64,000 nucleotides of DNA from Pseudomonadota bacterium (GTDB lineage: Bacteria > Pseudomonadota > Gammaproteobacteria > Steroidobacterales > Steroidobacteraceae), in NCBI GenBank assembly GCA_023423935.1, contig JAFAEQ010000011.1:1-64000 (forward strand). The letters run 5' to 3'. Both the position numbers and the translations under genes were made by a program. Each line of letters opens with the position of its first letter. Position 1 is the first letter of the stretch. A model generated the notes under the pieces. The model did not search any database. It saw only the letters and a list, made by a program, of their open reading frames with translations, and was not told the DNA's origin. Positions 41,959 to 50,397 of this stretch are shown piece after piece.

Positions 41959-42708
41959 ATGTTCCAGCGAATCTTTCTCATCGCTCTCGCTGCCGTAGCC
42001 CTCTTGGCGAATGTGTCGGTGCAGGCCGTCGAGCTGCCCTGGAACTCAGCGCAACAGCTCGTGCTCGTCATTACCCCAGGATGGGATGCGAATCAGGGAT
42101 CGATGCGGACGTACGAGAGGCGCGAAGGCCAGTGGCGGTCACGGGGCGCGGAGGTGCCGATCACCATCGGTCGTACGGGGACGGCATGGGGGCTCGGACT
42201 GCATCCGCAACAGACGGGTCAGCAGAAGAAAGAAGGCGACGGTCGCAGTCCCGCCGGCGTGTTTTCGATCGGCGAGGCATTCGGTTACTCGGATTCGCTT
42301 GCGACGGGGCTTCGTTATCTCGCGATGAGCGACACCGACTATTGCATCGATGTCAGCGGCTCGCGCTTGTACAACCAGATCGTGGATGCTGCCAAGGTGG
42401 GTGCGGATGCCGTGAAAGGCTCCACCGAGCCCATGCGTCGCGATCTCCATGTGAATGGCGATCAGCGCTACAAGATCGGCTTCGTCATCGAACACAACGC
42501 GGGGGCGCGGTCTGAAGCCGGCAGCTGCATCTTCGCGCACCTGTGGAAGGAGCCGGGCGAACCGACATCCGGCTGCACGGCCATGGAGGAGGCGGTCATG
42601 CGCGATCTGGTCGGCTGGTTGCGCGCCGATCGCAAGCCCGTGTTCGTGCTGTTGCCGCAGCATGAGTACGAGCGTCTGAAGCAGAGCTGGAATCTCCCGG
42701 CCGAGTGA
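41959..42708 (+). CDS. L,D-transpeptidase-like (YkuD fold) periplasmic protein
   Basis: A protein of 249 residues with a signal peptide (MFQRIFLIALAAVALLANVS, cleaved near VQAVE). The YkuD-type catalytic stretch has the His of CIFAHLWKE and TSGCTAM with the nucleophile Cys. GDGRSPAGVFSIGEAFGY matches the family's G-DG-TP-G-F motif. This branch is more like the YafK/ErfK group that cleaves or exchanges peptidoglycan crosslinks. The ATG at 41959 starts the signal; a TTG at 41914 overlaps the regulator gene. It ends the presumed cell-wall operon. Confidence 0.88.
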   Translation: MFQRIFLIALAAVALLANVSVQAVELPWNSAQQLVLVITPGWDANQGSMRTYERREGQWRSRGAEVPITIGRTGTAWGLGLHPQQTGQQKKEGDGRSPAGVFSIGEAFGYSDSLATGLRYLAMSDTDYCIDVSGSRLYNQIVDAAKVGADAVKGSTEPMRRDLHVNGDQRYKIGFVIEHNAGARSEAGSCIFAHLWKEPGEPTSGCTAMEEAVMRDLVGWLRADRKPVFVLLPQHEYERLKQSWNLPAE

Positions 42709-42796
42709 ATCAATTCGCAGACTGAAGGTCTGAACGTCTCGCGCCATAAGAAATCTGGCATGAGAACGCGTGATTCCGCTCGAGCGCACACTGACG

Positions 42797-43444
42797 ATGC
42801 CGTCCCCACGCCGATTCCCGCAACGGCGTCGGATTCGCGTGCTCGTGTGTCTGCTCGTGGTAGGTGGGCATGTCGCCTTGGTCTGGCTGATGCAGCTGCA
42901 TCGTTCGCGCTCCGACGAGCCACTCCAGCAACGTGAGAACGCACTCACTGTGGTGCTGGTGCAACCACGCCAGGCGCCCGTAAGCGTCCGATTGCCGTCG
43001 CCTGAGATTGCTGTGGCGCCGCCGAAGGTCCTGACTCCGACAGACACGCCTGCCGTTGCTTCGGGTGCCGGGCAAAGTCCGTCGCCGTCACAGGCGCCGC
43101 AGTCCATCGACTGGCAGGGTGAGCTGGAACGAGCTGCTAAGGAAGTGGCCGCCGCGGTGCCGAAAGAACAACTTCGCCTGCCGTGTCGCGAGCCGCGCAA
43201 GTTCGGCGATCCGCCGCAAACCGATTGTCGACCTCAGCCGAAACTGACCGAATGGACGCCGGAGTCGCCGCTCGGTGGAATCGCGGGCGGCTTGCCCTTT
43301 GTGAGACTCGGTAAGCGCTGCGCGATCGGACTGGGATTTTTCGGTTGCGGCGTCGGCGAGCTGCCGAAACCCAACGGCGAGGTCTTCAAGTCGATGGATG
43401 ATCCGGATCGCCCGCGCAGCTCGGTGCCCGACGATCCGCGTTGA
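42797..43444 (+). CDS. Membrane-anchored hypothetical protein
   Basis: A protein of 215 residues with an N-terminal anchor (VLVCLLVVGGHVALVWLMQL), a proline-rich linker (about 55-100) and a soluble C-terminal domain with cysteines (LPCREPR, TDCRPQ, KRCAIG, GCGVGE). The short N-terminal anchor and proline-rich stretch resemble TonB-like or similar periplasm-spanning proteins, but no TonB domain is seen. The ATG at 42797 is preferred; a GTG at 42770 is also in frame. Its stop abuts the converging reductase gene. Confidence 0.75.
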   Translation: MPSPRRFPQRRRIRVLVCLLVVGGHVALVWLMQLHRSRSDEPLQQRENALTVVLVQPRQAPVSVRLPSPEIAVAPPKVLTPTDTPAVASGAGQSPSPSQAPQSIDWQGELERAAKEVAAAVPKEQLRLPCREPRKFGDPPQTDCRPQPKLTEWTPESPLGGIAGGLPFVRLGKRCAIGLGFFGCGVGELPKPNGEVFKSMDDPDRPRSSVPDDPR

Positions 43445-44431
43445 TCACTGCTTGTCGCGAATGCGTTCCAGGCTGCGATCCAGATGGAAGAGCGTCTCCA
43501 GCACTGGCATCGCGATGCCGAGCCGCTTTGCTTCCTGCAGTGCGCGGCCGATGGTCTCCTCCAGCTCCAGCGGACGTCCGGCTTCGTAATCCTGAAGCGA
43601 GGACACGCGATGGAGTGGAGCGGTGGCCTTCATGTTCTCGTTCTTGCGAATTACCGCCGCAGCCGCCTCGTCCTCGGTGCCGCGGCACATGCTGTCGACC
43701 GGCAGGATGGATTCATCGCTGAGCGTCACGCCGCGCGCATGCGCCAGTGCGCCCATTTCACGCACGACGCGCGCGATCAGGAGCGCAGCATCCGGATCGG
43801 TCGTGAATTTCCAGCTCACGACGCGTGTTGCGACCGCCATGGTCATGCTGCCGGCCCACGCGACGAACTTCGACCATTCGCGAGTCACGATGTCGGGCAC
43901 GGCGCTCGAACGTACGCCTGATTCGTCGATCGCACGTGCAATGCGCTGAGCGCGATCGCTCATGCCGCCCTGCAGCTCGCCGATGAGCAGACTCACATTG
44001 CGCGTAAAGAGCACGGAGCCGTCGGGCTGTAGTTCTCCGCTGGTATCCGCGAGCGATCCGAGCACGCGTTCCTTGCCGAAGGCCTCGATCAGCGTGTCGT
44101 TCTTGAACGCGCCGTTCTGAATCGAGAACACGTTGTCGATCGGGATCGAGCGCAACGGCGCGAGGGCGTCTGCGGTGCCCAGGGTTTTCATCCCGACGAT
44201 CAGCGTGCCGATGTGCTTGAGGGTCGAGGCGTCGGTGAGCGCCGGGACTCGTTCGGTGATTTCGGCCAGTCCCTTGATCACCAGGCCATTGGCGCGGATC
44301 TGCTGGGCGCGTCGTTCCCGCACCAGCGTCACGACCCGATGCCCAGCCCGCGACAGGTGTGCACCCAGGATGGAACCGATGGCGCCAGCGCCCAGAATCG
44401 CGAAATCCGCGGTATCGATGGTTGAGTTCAT
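43445..44431 (-). CDS. 2-dehydropantoate 2-reductase-like (PanE/ApbA family)
   Basis: A protein of 328 residues. The N-terminal Rossmann domain begins FAILGAGAIGSILGAHLSRA (NADP-binding GxGxxG), with NGLVIKGL and VGMKTL as in PanE. The C-terminal helical domain carries the catalytic-Lys region (TREWSKFVAW), and Glu/Ser near the end form the substrate pocket. The PanE reaction is reduction of ketopantoate in pantothenate synthesis, but many genomes have several paralogues with other 2-keto substrates. Standing alone rather than with panB/panC, it may be one of those. Confidence 0.9.
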   Translation of the reverse strand: MNSTIDTADFAILGAGAIGSILGAHLSRAGHRVVTLVRERRAQQIRANGLVIKGLAEITERVPALTDASTLKHIGTLIVGMKTLGTADALAPLRSIPIDNVFSIQNGAFKNDTLIEAFGKERVLGSLADTSGELQPDGSVLFTRNVSLLIGELQGGMSDRAQRIARAIDESGVRSSAVPDIVTREWSKFVAWAGSMTMAVATRVVSWKFTTDPDAALLIARVVREMGALAHARGVTLSDESILPVDSMCRGTEDEAAAAVIRKNENMKATAPLHRVSSLQDYEAGRPLELEETIGRALQEAKRLGIAMPVLETLFHLDRSLERIRDKQ

Positions 44432-44563
44432 GCGCGCAAGGATACGCGATGGCGAGCGCAGCTTCAGGGTAGGGGTTTATCTCTCAGATCAGATCTCGAT
44501 CGTTTGTCGGTTCGCGGGCAGCGGGAGCGTCTTTATGAACACAGGGGCAACTGGAGTTCGATC

Positions 44564-44737
44564 ATGTGTCCAGCATGTTTGGGAGCGGCGGCGTGGGCCA
44601 TCGCGGGAACGACCTCTGCGGGCGGTGTGGCGGCACTGGTCTTCAGGACATTACGTCGCAAAGACGATCGACCATCCCGGCAGGACAAGAACGGCGCGCA
44701 AGACAAGCCTCGAGATCGGGCTGCTGATCCCGAGTGA
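44564..44737 (+). CDS. Small conserved membrane protein
   Basis: A protein of 57 residues. MCPACLGAAAWAIAGTTSAG is a Cys-containing helix of a small conserved family often reading MCPAC..A...AGATS.GG..AL. It is followed by a basic then charged tail (FRTLRRKDDRP). The ATG at 44564 has GGAG at 44548-44551 upstream. Probably one membrane span; function unknown. Confidence 0.72.
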   Translation: MCPACLGAAAWAIAGTTSAGGVAALVFRTLRRKDDRPSRQDKNGAQDKPRDRAADPE

Positions 44738-44784
44738 GCCTGCGGCATACTGCGCGTCCCTGTTCTGAACACAACGAGGTCGCG

Positions 44785-45138
44785 ATGCTCTACGCCATCC
44801 TTTGTTACAACCAGGAAGCCGCGATTGCGAAGTGGACCCCTGAGTACGACGCCGCCGTGATGGCGCGTCACGACCAGGTCCTGCAAGGCGTGGCCGCGAA
44901 GGGCAAGCTCGGTCCGGTCGCGCGCTTGCAGCCCACGAAGACCGCGTCGACGCTGCGCGAGAAAGTCGTGCTCGATGGGCCGTTCGCCGAAACGAAGGAG
45001 CAGTTGCTCGGCTTCTACATCGTGGATTGCGAAAGCCTCGAGGAGGCGCAGAAGCTCGCAAGCCAGCTGGTGGAAGCGCCCGGCTGCATGGAAATCCGTC
45101 CCGTTCACAGTTTCTGGCCCTCGACCATTTCCAAATGA
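44785..45138 (+). CDS. YCII-related DGPF-motif protein
   Basis: A protein of 117 residues of the YCII/DGPF family: MLYAILCYNQEAAIAKW, then VVLDGPFAETKEQLLGFYIV and the C-terminal CMEIRPVHSFW. Proteins with the DGPFAETKE motif are the standard partners of ECF42 sigma factors. Its stop overlaps the sigma factor ATG (ATGA), so the two are translationally coupled. Its biochemical role is unknown. Confidence 0.93.
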   Translation: MLYAILCYNQEAAIAKWTPEYDAAVMARHDQVLQGVAAKGKLGPVARLQPTKTASTLREKVVLDGPFAETKEQLLGFYIVDCESLEEAQKLASQLVEAPGCMEIRPVHSFWPSTISK

Positions 45139-46430
45139 CAGACCTCAGCTGGATCGACGCAGCCATTACGAAAGCCCGTCCGCAGGCGATCGGCGCACTG
45201 CTGCGTTATTTCCGCGACCTGGATGTGGCCGAAGAGGCCTTCCAGGAGGCGTGTCTGCGCGCCCTCAAGCGCTGGCCCGTGAACGGACCGCCCAATGATC
45301 CGACTGCATGGCTGATCCTGGTGGCGCGCAATGTCGGCGTCGATGAGGCGCGCAAACAGAGTCGCATGACGGATCTGCCTTCCGACGATGTCATTTCCGA
45401 TACCGACGATGCCGAAACGCCGCTTGCGGAGCGTCTCGACAACTCGCGGTATCGCGATGACGTGCTGCGTCTGTTGTTCATCTGCTGTCATCCCGAGCTG
45501 CCTGCGACGCAGCAGATTGCGTTGGCGCTGCGGGTGGTCTGCGGCTTGTCGGTCAAGGAAATTGCCCGCGCGTTCCTGGTCACCGAAGCGGCCATGGAGC
45601 AGCGCATCACGCGTGCCAAGCGTCGCGTGGGCACGGCCGATGTGCCTTTCGAGACGCCGGGCGCCGCGCAGCGGGCAGAGCGAATCGCCGCCGTGTCCTC
45701 GATGCTGTACTTGCTGTTCAATGAAGGCTATTCCGCAACTGGCGGTGAAGTGCCGTTGCGCGAGCCCCTGTGCGAAGAAGCCATCCGCCTGTCGCGTCTG
45801 CTGTTGCAGTTGTTTCCGGGCGAGAGCGAGATCATGGGGCTCACTGCGCTGCTCCTGCTGCAGCATGCGCGCGCGCCGGCGCGTCTCAGCGAAGCAGGCG
45901 AGATCGTGCTGCTCGAGGCACAGGATCGCGGTTTGTGGCGGCGCGAGCTGATCGAGGAAGGCCTGGCGCTCATCGATGCGGCCTTTCGCTTGCGGCGCAT
46001 CGGGCCTTATCTGGTGCAGGCGGCGATCGCTGCGGTCCATGCACAGGCCGCTCGCGCAGAAGATACGGATTGGAGCGAGATCGACCGGCTGTACGCCATG
46101 CTCGAGCAGCTCCAGCCATCGCCGGTCATTACTCTCAATCGCGCCGTGGCCGTCTCCAAAGTCCATGGTCCTGCTGCAGCGCTCGCCATGATCGAACCGC
46201 TTGCCGAGGCGCTGTCGAGCTACTTCCATTTTCACGGCGTGCGCGGCGCCATGCTCCTGCAGCTCGAGCGTCACGACGAAGCGCGCATCAGCTTCGAACG
46301 CGCCGTCGCCCTCGCCAACACCGCCGCCGAGGCCGCCCACATCCGCTCGCAGATCGATCGCCTGATCGGCGCCAAGGATGCTCCGTCATCTGCGAAGAGT
46401 TCGCGGAAGAAGAACCCGCATTGCGCGTGA
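45135..46430 (+). CDS. ECF42-type RNA polymerase sigma factor
   Basis: A protein of 431 residues, much longer than ordinary ECF factors. Region 2 has FRDLDVAEEAFQEACLRALK and WLILVARNVGVDEARKQ. Region 4 has QQIALALRVVCGLSVKEIAR and TEAAMEQRITRAKRRVG. A C-terminal extension (about 185-420) contains YLLFNEGYS and TPR-like helices (LNRAVAVSKVHGPAAALAMI, DEARISFERAVALA). This DUF6596/TPR tail with an adjacent DGPF protein defines the ECF42 group. There is no anti-sigma gene; the tail is thought to control activity. Confidence 0.94.
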   Translation: MTDLSWIDAAITKARPQAIGALLRYFRDLDVAEEAFQEACLRALKRWPVNGPPNDPTAWLILVARNVGVDEARKQSRMTDLPSDDVISDTDDAETPLAERLDNSRYRDDVLRLLFICCHPELPATQQIALALRVVCGLSVKEIARAFLVTEAAMEQRITRAKRRVGTADVPFETPGAAQRAERIAAVSSMLYLLFNEGYSATGGEVPLREPLCEEAIRLSRLLLQLFPGESEIMGLTALLLLQHARAPARLSEAGEIVLLEAQDRGLWRRELIEEGLALIDAAFRLRRIGPYLVQAAIAAVHAQAARAEDTDWSEIDRLYAMLEQLQPSPVITLNRAVAVSKVHGPAAALAMIEPLAEALSSYFHFHGVRGAMLLQLERHDEARISFERAVALANTAAEAAHIRSQIDRLIGAKDAPSSAKSSRKKNPHCA

Positions 46431-46436
46431 GGCACG

Positions 46437-46600
46437 CGCAAATGAGTGATGAGTGATGGGTGATGAGTGATGAGTGATGAGTGATGAGTGATGAGTGATG
46501 GGGATGGGAGAGGACCAGATCGAAGAGATTCGTAGTCAGCGTATGTGACGCCTCGGTGCTTCGTCTTGCGCATCACTCATCACTCATCACGTATCACTCA
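46437..46600. repeat. Inverted-repeat element C (164 bp)
   Basis: The left arm 46437-46500 carries about eight GAGTGAT units. The right arm 46564-46600 holds inverted CATCACT units; GCGCA/TGCGC mark the outer left and inner right limits. It lies 6 bases after the sigma factor stop. Confidence 0.87.
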
Positions 46601-46677
46601 GCAATTGCTAATTGCCTCTGTCGTTTTCCCGTCTCGCCAAACGTCCTCTGAGCAACTGAGTTTCGGGAGGACGGTTC

Positions 46678-47382
46678 ATGAAGCATCGTGTGGTCGGGCA
46701 GGCCGAGTGGCTGCATGCGCGGCGGGTGCATTTGCAGAAAGAGAAGGAGCTGCAGCGACAACTCGATGAGTTGCACCGACAGCGGCGCGAGTTGCCGTGG
46801 GTGCGGGTGGAAAAACCCTACGTATTCGAGGCCCCGGGCGGACTGCAGACACTCGCCGACCTCTTTGGCAACTGTTCGCAACTCGTCATTCAGCACTTCA
46901 TGTTTGCGCCCGAGTGGTCCCAGGGCTGCGTGGGCTGTTCGTTTCAGGCCGATCATGTCGATGCGGCATTCCTGCATCTGAAGCATCACGATGTGGCATT
47001 CGCGGCGGTGTCGCGCGCTTCGGTCGAGCAGATCGAGGCGTTCCGTCAGCGCATGGGATGGCGCTTTCACTGGGTCTCATCCGCGCGCAACGAGTTCAAT
47101 TTCGACTTCGATGTCTCGTTCCGTCCGGCCGATCTGGCCAGCGGACCGGTGCAGTTCAACTTCGAACCGCGCGAGATCGATTGCGAAGAGATGCCAGGCG
47201 TGAGTGTGTTCTACAAGGACACGGACGGTTCGGTCTATCGCACGTACTCAGCCTATGGACGGGGCGTCGAGCAACTCGTCGGTGCCTACAACTATCTCGA
47301 CATGACGCCCAAAGGACGTAACGAAACCGGACCCGCGTTCGATCTCACGGATTGGGTGAGATACAACGATGAATATGTGTGA
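46678..47382 (+). CDS. DUF899-family thioredoxin-like protein
   Basis: A protein of 234 residues. It matches DUF899: WLHARRVHLQKEKELQRQLD at the start, VRVEKPYVFE, LADLFGNCSQLVIQHFMFAP, GCVGCSF with a CxxC, then VSVFYKDTDGSVYRTYS and TPKGRNETG. The fold is thioredoxin-like with no proven reaction. An ATG with GGGAGGACG upstream supports the start. Confidence 0.93.
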   Translation: MKHRVVGQAEWLHARRVHLQKEKELQRQLDELHRQRRELPWVRVEKPYVFEAPGGLQTLADLFGNCSQLVIQHFMFAPEWSQGCVGCSFQADHVDAAFLHLKHHDVAFAAVSRASVEQIEAFRQRMGWRFHWVSSARNEFNFDFDVSFRPADLASGPVQFNFEPREIDCEEMPGVSVFYKDTDGSVYRTYSAYGRGVEQLVGAYNYLDMTPKGRNETGPAFDLTDWVRYNDEYV

Positions 47383-47480
47383 GTGTGGGGCGGTGATGAC
47401 AGTGATGGAGGTGATGGGAGTGATGGGAGGTGATGGGAGGTGATGGGAGGTGATGGGAGTGATGGAGGTGATGGGGTGAT
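47381..47480. repeat. GGTGATGGGAG minisatellite
   Basis: Nine or so imperfect copies of (G)GTGATGG(G)AG(T) directly follow the DUF899 stop codon. There is no inverted partner nearby, unlike the other intergenic elements. Confidence 0.8.
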
Positions 47481-47485
47481 TGCGG

Positions 47486-47866
47486 TCACTTTCGGGATCT
47501 GGTTTTGCGCTTCTTGGTGAGCTCCTTTTTCCGGGCGCGCTGGAGCAGGCGCTGTTCCTGGATGCGGTCGCGGCGGGCGATCTGAAAGGCGAGGCGCTGG
47601 GCTTTCTTGTCGAGTAGCTCCGCTTCGCGTTCTTTCTGAGCGGCTTTGCGGTCGAGCGCTTTGGCGATGCGCATGGCGGCCCTGGCGATTTCGCGTTCCT
47701 CGCGAGCCTGCTTCATCTTGGCTCGTGCGGCGGCGCGTTCTTTGGCGGCGCGCAGTTTGGCGGCGATCTTTTCACGGGCGATACGTACCGATGCAGGCAC
47801 GAGAATCTCGCGCTTTGCCGGTGGTTCGCGCCGCTGCGGCGACACTTCGAAAACGAACTTCTTCAT
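47486..47866 (-). CDS. Highly basic coiled-coil small protein
   Basis: A protein of 126 residues, very rich in Lys, Arg, Ala and Glu, predicted as one long helix (KIAAKLRAAKERAAARAKMK, ALDRKAAQKEREAELLDKKA) with a basic C-terminus (KKELTKKRKTRSRK). The charge suggests nucleic-acid binding, but there is no domain. The ATG at 47866 has GGAG upstream; the ORF extends to 47968 without a ribosome site. Function unknown; low complexity calls for caution. Confidence 0.65.
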   Translation of the reverse strand: MKKFVFEVSPQRREPPAKREILVPASVRIAREKIAAKLRAAKERAAARAKMKQAREEREIARAAMRIAKALDRKAAQKEREAELLDKKAQRLAFQIARRDRIQEQRLLQRARKKELTKKRKTRSRK

Positions 47867-48101
47867 CGCGCTCCGCCTGTTACAACGTTCCATATACAGG
47901 GATCCGAAACCGACTCCAACCGTGATCCGTAGGGTTGATCTATCCACTGGCGGCACAGACGGCGCCATTTCGGATGCAGTTGGAACGTGACCCAGTTCAA
48001 GGTTGGTGTATTGTCCGGCGCTGTCCGAATGCGCGGGGCGTCACGAATTTCGGGTTGGCGCCTGCTATAAACTTCGCGCGATTGAACAGAAGGGGTGCCG
48101 C

Positions 48102-48446
48102 TTGGTTAGAAACGACGAAGTCATCCGGCTCGCAATGTCGCTGCCGGGTACCGAAGAACACGATCATTGGGGGCATCGGGGCTTTCGCGTGGGACCGCAT
48201 ACCTATGCGGTGTTGTGGCCGCAGGAGGCGATTGCCATCCTGAAGCTCTCGCGCGACGACCAGCACGCGTTGCTGTCCATGGATCCTTATACGTTCACCG
48301 TGGATCAATGGGCGGAACAGGGCTGGACCAAGATTCTGCTCAAGGGCATCACCAATCGCGACTTCGCCGACCAGATCGAACGGGCCTGGCGCCTGGTCGC
48401 GCCGAAGGGTGCCTTGAAGGAACTCGAGGCCAAACGCGCCGTGTGA
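48102..48446 (+). CDS. MmcQ/YjbR family protein
   Basis: A protein of 114 residues: ALSLPG-like start (RLAMSLPGTEEHDHWGHRGF), TYAVLWPQEAIAILKLS, DPYTFTVDQWAEQGWTKILL and the C-terminal helix FADQIERAWRLVAP. This is the MmcQ/YjbR fold (double-wing, CyaY-like), of unknown function. I choose TTG at 48102 because AAGGGG lies 7 bases upstream and the length then matches the family; the ORF extends upstream without similarity. Confidence 0.88.
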   Translation: MVRNDEVIRLAMSLPGTEEHDHWGHRGFRVGPHTYAVLWPQEAIAILKLSRDDQHALLSMDPYTFTVDQWAEQGWTKILLKGITNRDFADQIERAWRLVAPKGALKELEAKRAV

Positions 48447-48626
48447 TCTGTCGCGCTGTTCGCTTCGGGCTTCGGGGCCTGAGGCGAAAGGCGAATTCCA
48501 TTTCTGTTCACGTCATCCGTCGCTGCCGCCGATCTTTGCGACCATCGATGTTGCCGCTTCGTTATCCGCGCACGTCCCCATAGAATGCCTTCACCTGGCG
48601 CCTGACCGCGCTTTTCGGATGGATTC

Positions 48627-49643
48627 GTGAACATGCTGAATCGCAGAAGCTTTCTGCAGGGCATGGCGGCCGCCTCGCTCCCGGCATCGCTCTGGTCGTG
48701 CTCGCAGGCCAACGCCAACTCGCTGGTGGTTGGCGGGCTGCCGGTCACGTGCAATCTCACCTTACCGGTGGCGTGCGTTGCCAAAGCCGCGAGCAACAAG
48801 GCGGCCGGGGCCGGTGGCTACGAGTTCACGTACAGCAAATACAGCGGCTGGCCGGAGATCAAAGAATCATTGATGGCGGGCCGGATTCAGGCGGCCTACA
48901 TGCTGGCGCCGCTGGTGATGGATCTGGCCGACAAGGGGATCCCGGTGAAGATCGTCTCGCTGGGGCACCGCTCCGGTGCAGTCATCATGGTGCGCGAAGA
49001 TTCCGACGTCCGAAGTTTCAAGCAGCTCACCGGTAAGCGCATCGCGATTCCCAGTCGGTTCGCCGTGGATTTCCTGTTCCTGCGCAAAATGCTCGCGCAG
49101 GAAGGCATGACGGTCGAGCAGATCCAGATCGTCGAGATGCCACCGCCCGATATGCCTGCGGCACTGTATGCGAATGCCGTCGATGCCTATTGCACGGGCG
49201 AGCCCTTCGGTGCGGCAGCGCAAAGCGCAGGCTATGCGCGACCGCTGCGCATGACGCGCGACGAATGGCCGAAGTACATCTGTTGTGTGCTCACTGTGCG
49301 CGAGGAGTTGATCGAACAGAACAGCCCGATGGTGCAGGACCTGGTGAATCAGGTGCTCGGCGCCGGGGTGTGGCTCGATCAGCAGCAAGGGAATCGCAAC
49401 AAAGCCGTTCAGATCGCAGCCGGGCGGGAGTACTTCAACCAGGATCCCAAGATCATTCAGTTCGTCATGGAGAATCCGACGGATCGCGTCACCTACGGCG
49501 ATCTGCACATGATCCGTGCGGAATTCGAAGATCTGATGCAGCTGTCCATGGAGGCCGGCACCCTCAAGCATCCTGTCGCTTACGAAAAGTATGTCGATGA
49601 GCGCTTCGCAAAGCAGGCTCGCGCAGCGGCAATTCCGTTGTGA
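48627..49643 (+). CDS. ABC transporter substrate-binding protein (NMT1/NrtA-like)
   Basis: A protein of 338 residues with a Tat-type signal (NRRSFLQGMAAASLPASLW) and a Cys at its end that may be lipidated. The mature domain has the two-lobe pattern of nitrate/sulfonate/pyrimidine-precursor binding proteins: GWPEIKESLMAGRIQAAYML, LTGKRIAIPSRFAVDFLFL, MPAALYANAVDAYCTGEPFG. The permease and ATPase lie downstream after the Sco1 and cupredoxin genes. The substrate is not known; the neighbours hint at copper biology. Confidence 0.9.
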   Translation: MNMLNRRSFLQGMAAASLPASLWSCSQANANSLVVGGLPVTCNLTLPVACVAKAASNKAAGAGGYEFTYSKYSGWPEIKESLMAGRIQAAYMLAPLVMDLADKGIPVKIVSLGHRSGAVIMVREDSDVRSFKQLTGKRIAIPSRFAVDFLFLRKMLAQEGMTVEQIQIVEMPPPDMPAALYANAVDAYCTGEPFGAAAQSAGYARPLRMTRDEWPKYICCVLTVREELIEQNSPMVQDLVNQVLGAGVWLDQQQGNRNKAVQIAAGREYFNQDPKIIQFVMENPTDRVTYGDLHMIRAEFEDLMQLSMEAGTLKHPVAYEKYVDERFAKQARAAAIPL

Positions 49644-49794
49644 CCGATGACCGGTCCCGGTCTCGGTCCGGACCATAGCCAGAATTTATTGAGTCGCGAT
49701 TGTCACTCGTGCCGCCCCCTGCCTATAACCACGAGGGCACCTGGCTGAGCAAAGCCGGGAAGAGAACATCAGCACCGGCATCGGTGTGGCAATC

Positions 49795-50391
49795 ATGGGC
49801 GTCACGCACCACATTCAGCGAGCTGTCCGGGCTGGCGGGTTACTGCTGGCTTTCGCCTGCGCGGCTTCGGCGCAGGACGCTGTGCTCAAGGCGGGCGTCT
49901 TCGATCCGCCGCGTGCGGCTCCTGATTTCGAACTGGCAGGCTCTGACGGCTCGCCACTGAAGCTCAGTCGCTTCAAGGGCAAGGTCGTGGTGCTCGGATT
50001 CGGATTCACCTCGTGCCCGAGCGTCTGCCCGACGACGCTCGGGGTCCTCGCGGCTGCGAAGCGCGGCTTGGCGTCCGAAGGCAAGGATGTGCAGATCGTG
50101 TATGTCACGGTGGATCCGCAGCGCGATACGCCCGCGCAGATGCACAAGTACCTCTCCACCTTCGATCCAAGCTTCATGGGTGCCAGCGGCACCGAAACTG
50201 AGCTTGCGAAAGTGCGCAAGGACTACGGCATCCAGGCCGAAAAGAAGGTTTACGGCAACGACTACACCTATGCGCACTCCTCGTACACGTACTTGATCGA
50301 TCGCAAAGGTGTTCTTCGCGCGCTCATGCCGTATGGCCACGCGCCGAACGATTACATCCACGATCTCAAAGTGCTCTTGAGCGAGCGGTGA
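49795..50391 (+). CDS. SCO1/SenC copper chaperone-like protein
   Basis: A protein of 198 residues with a signal peptide or anchor (GGLLLAFACAASAQ) and a thioredoxin-fold SCO domain. It has the copper-binding CxxxC in TSCPSVCPTTLG and the conserved His in YTYAHSSYTYLID; VDPQRDTP is also typical. SCO proteins deliver copper to cytochrome oxidase CuA or act as thiol reductases. The ATG at 49795 is used (GTG at 49786 also possible). It lies 151 bases after the binding-protein gene and 6 bases before the cupredoxin. Confidence 0.93.
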   Translation: MGVTHHIQRAVRAGGLLLAFACAASAQDAVLKAGVFDPPRAAPDFELAGSDGSPLKLSRFKGKVVVLGFGFTSCPSVCPTTLGVLAAAKRGLASEGKDVQIVYVTVDPQRDTPAQMHKYLSTFDPSFMGASGTETELAKVRKDYGIQAEKKVYGNDYTYAHSSYTYLIDRKGVLRALMPYGHAPNDYIHDLKVLLSER

Positions 50392-50397
50392 TCGTGC

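Noticed and set aside
45105..46340. Minus-strand ORF of 411 codons
   Set aside because: Antisense shadow of the ECF42 sigma factor gene.
46441..46500. Possible CRISPR array from regular 7-base repeats
   Set aside because: Units are too short and there are no spacers; it is the arm of an inverted-repeat element.
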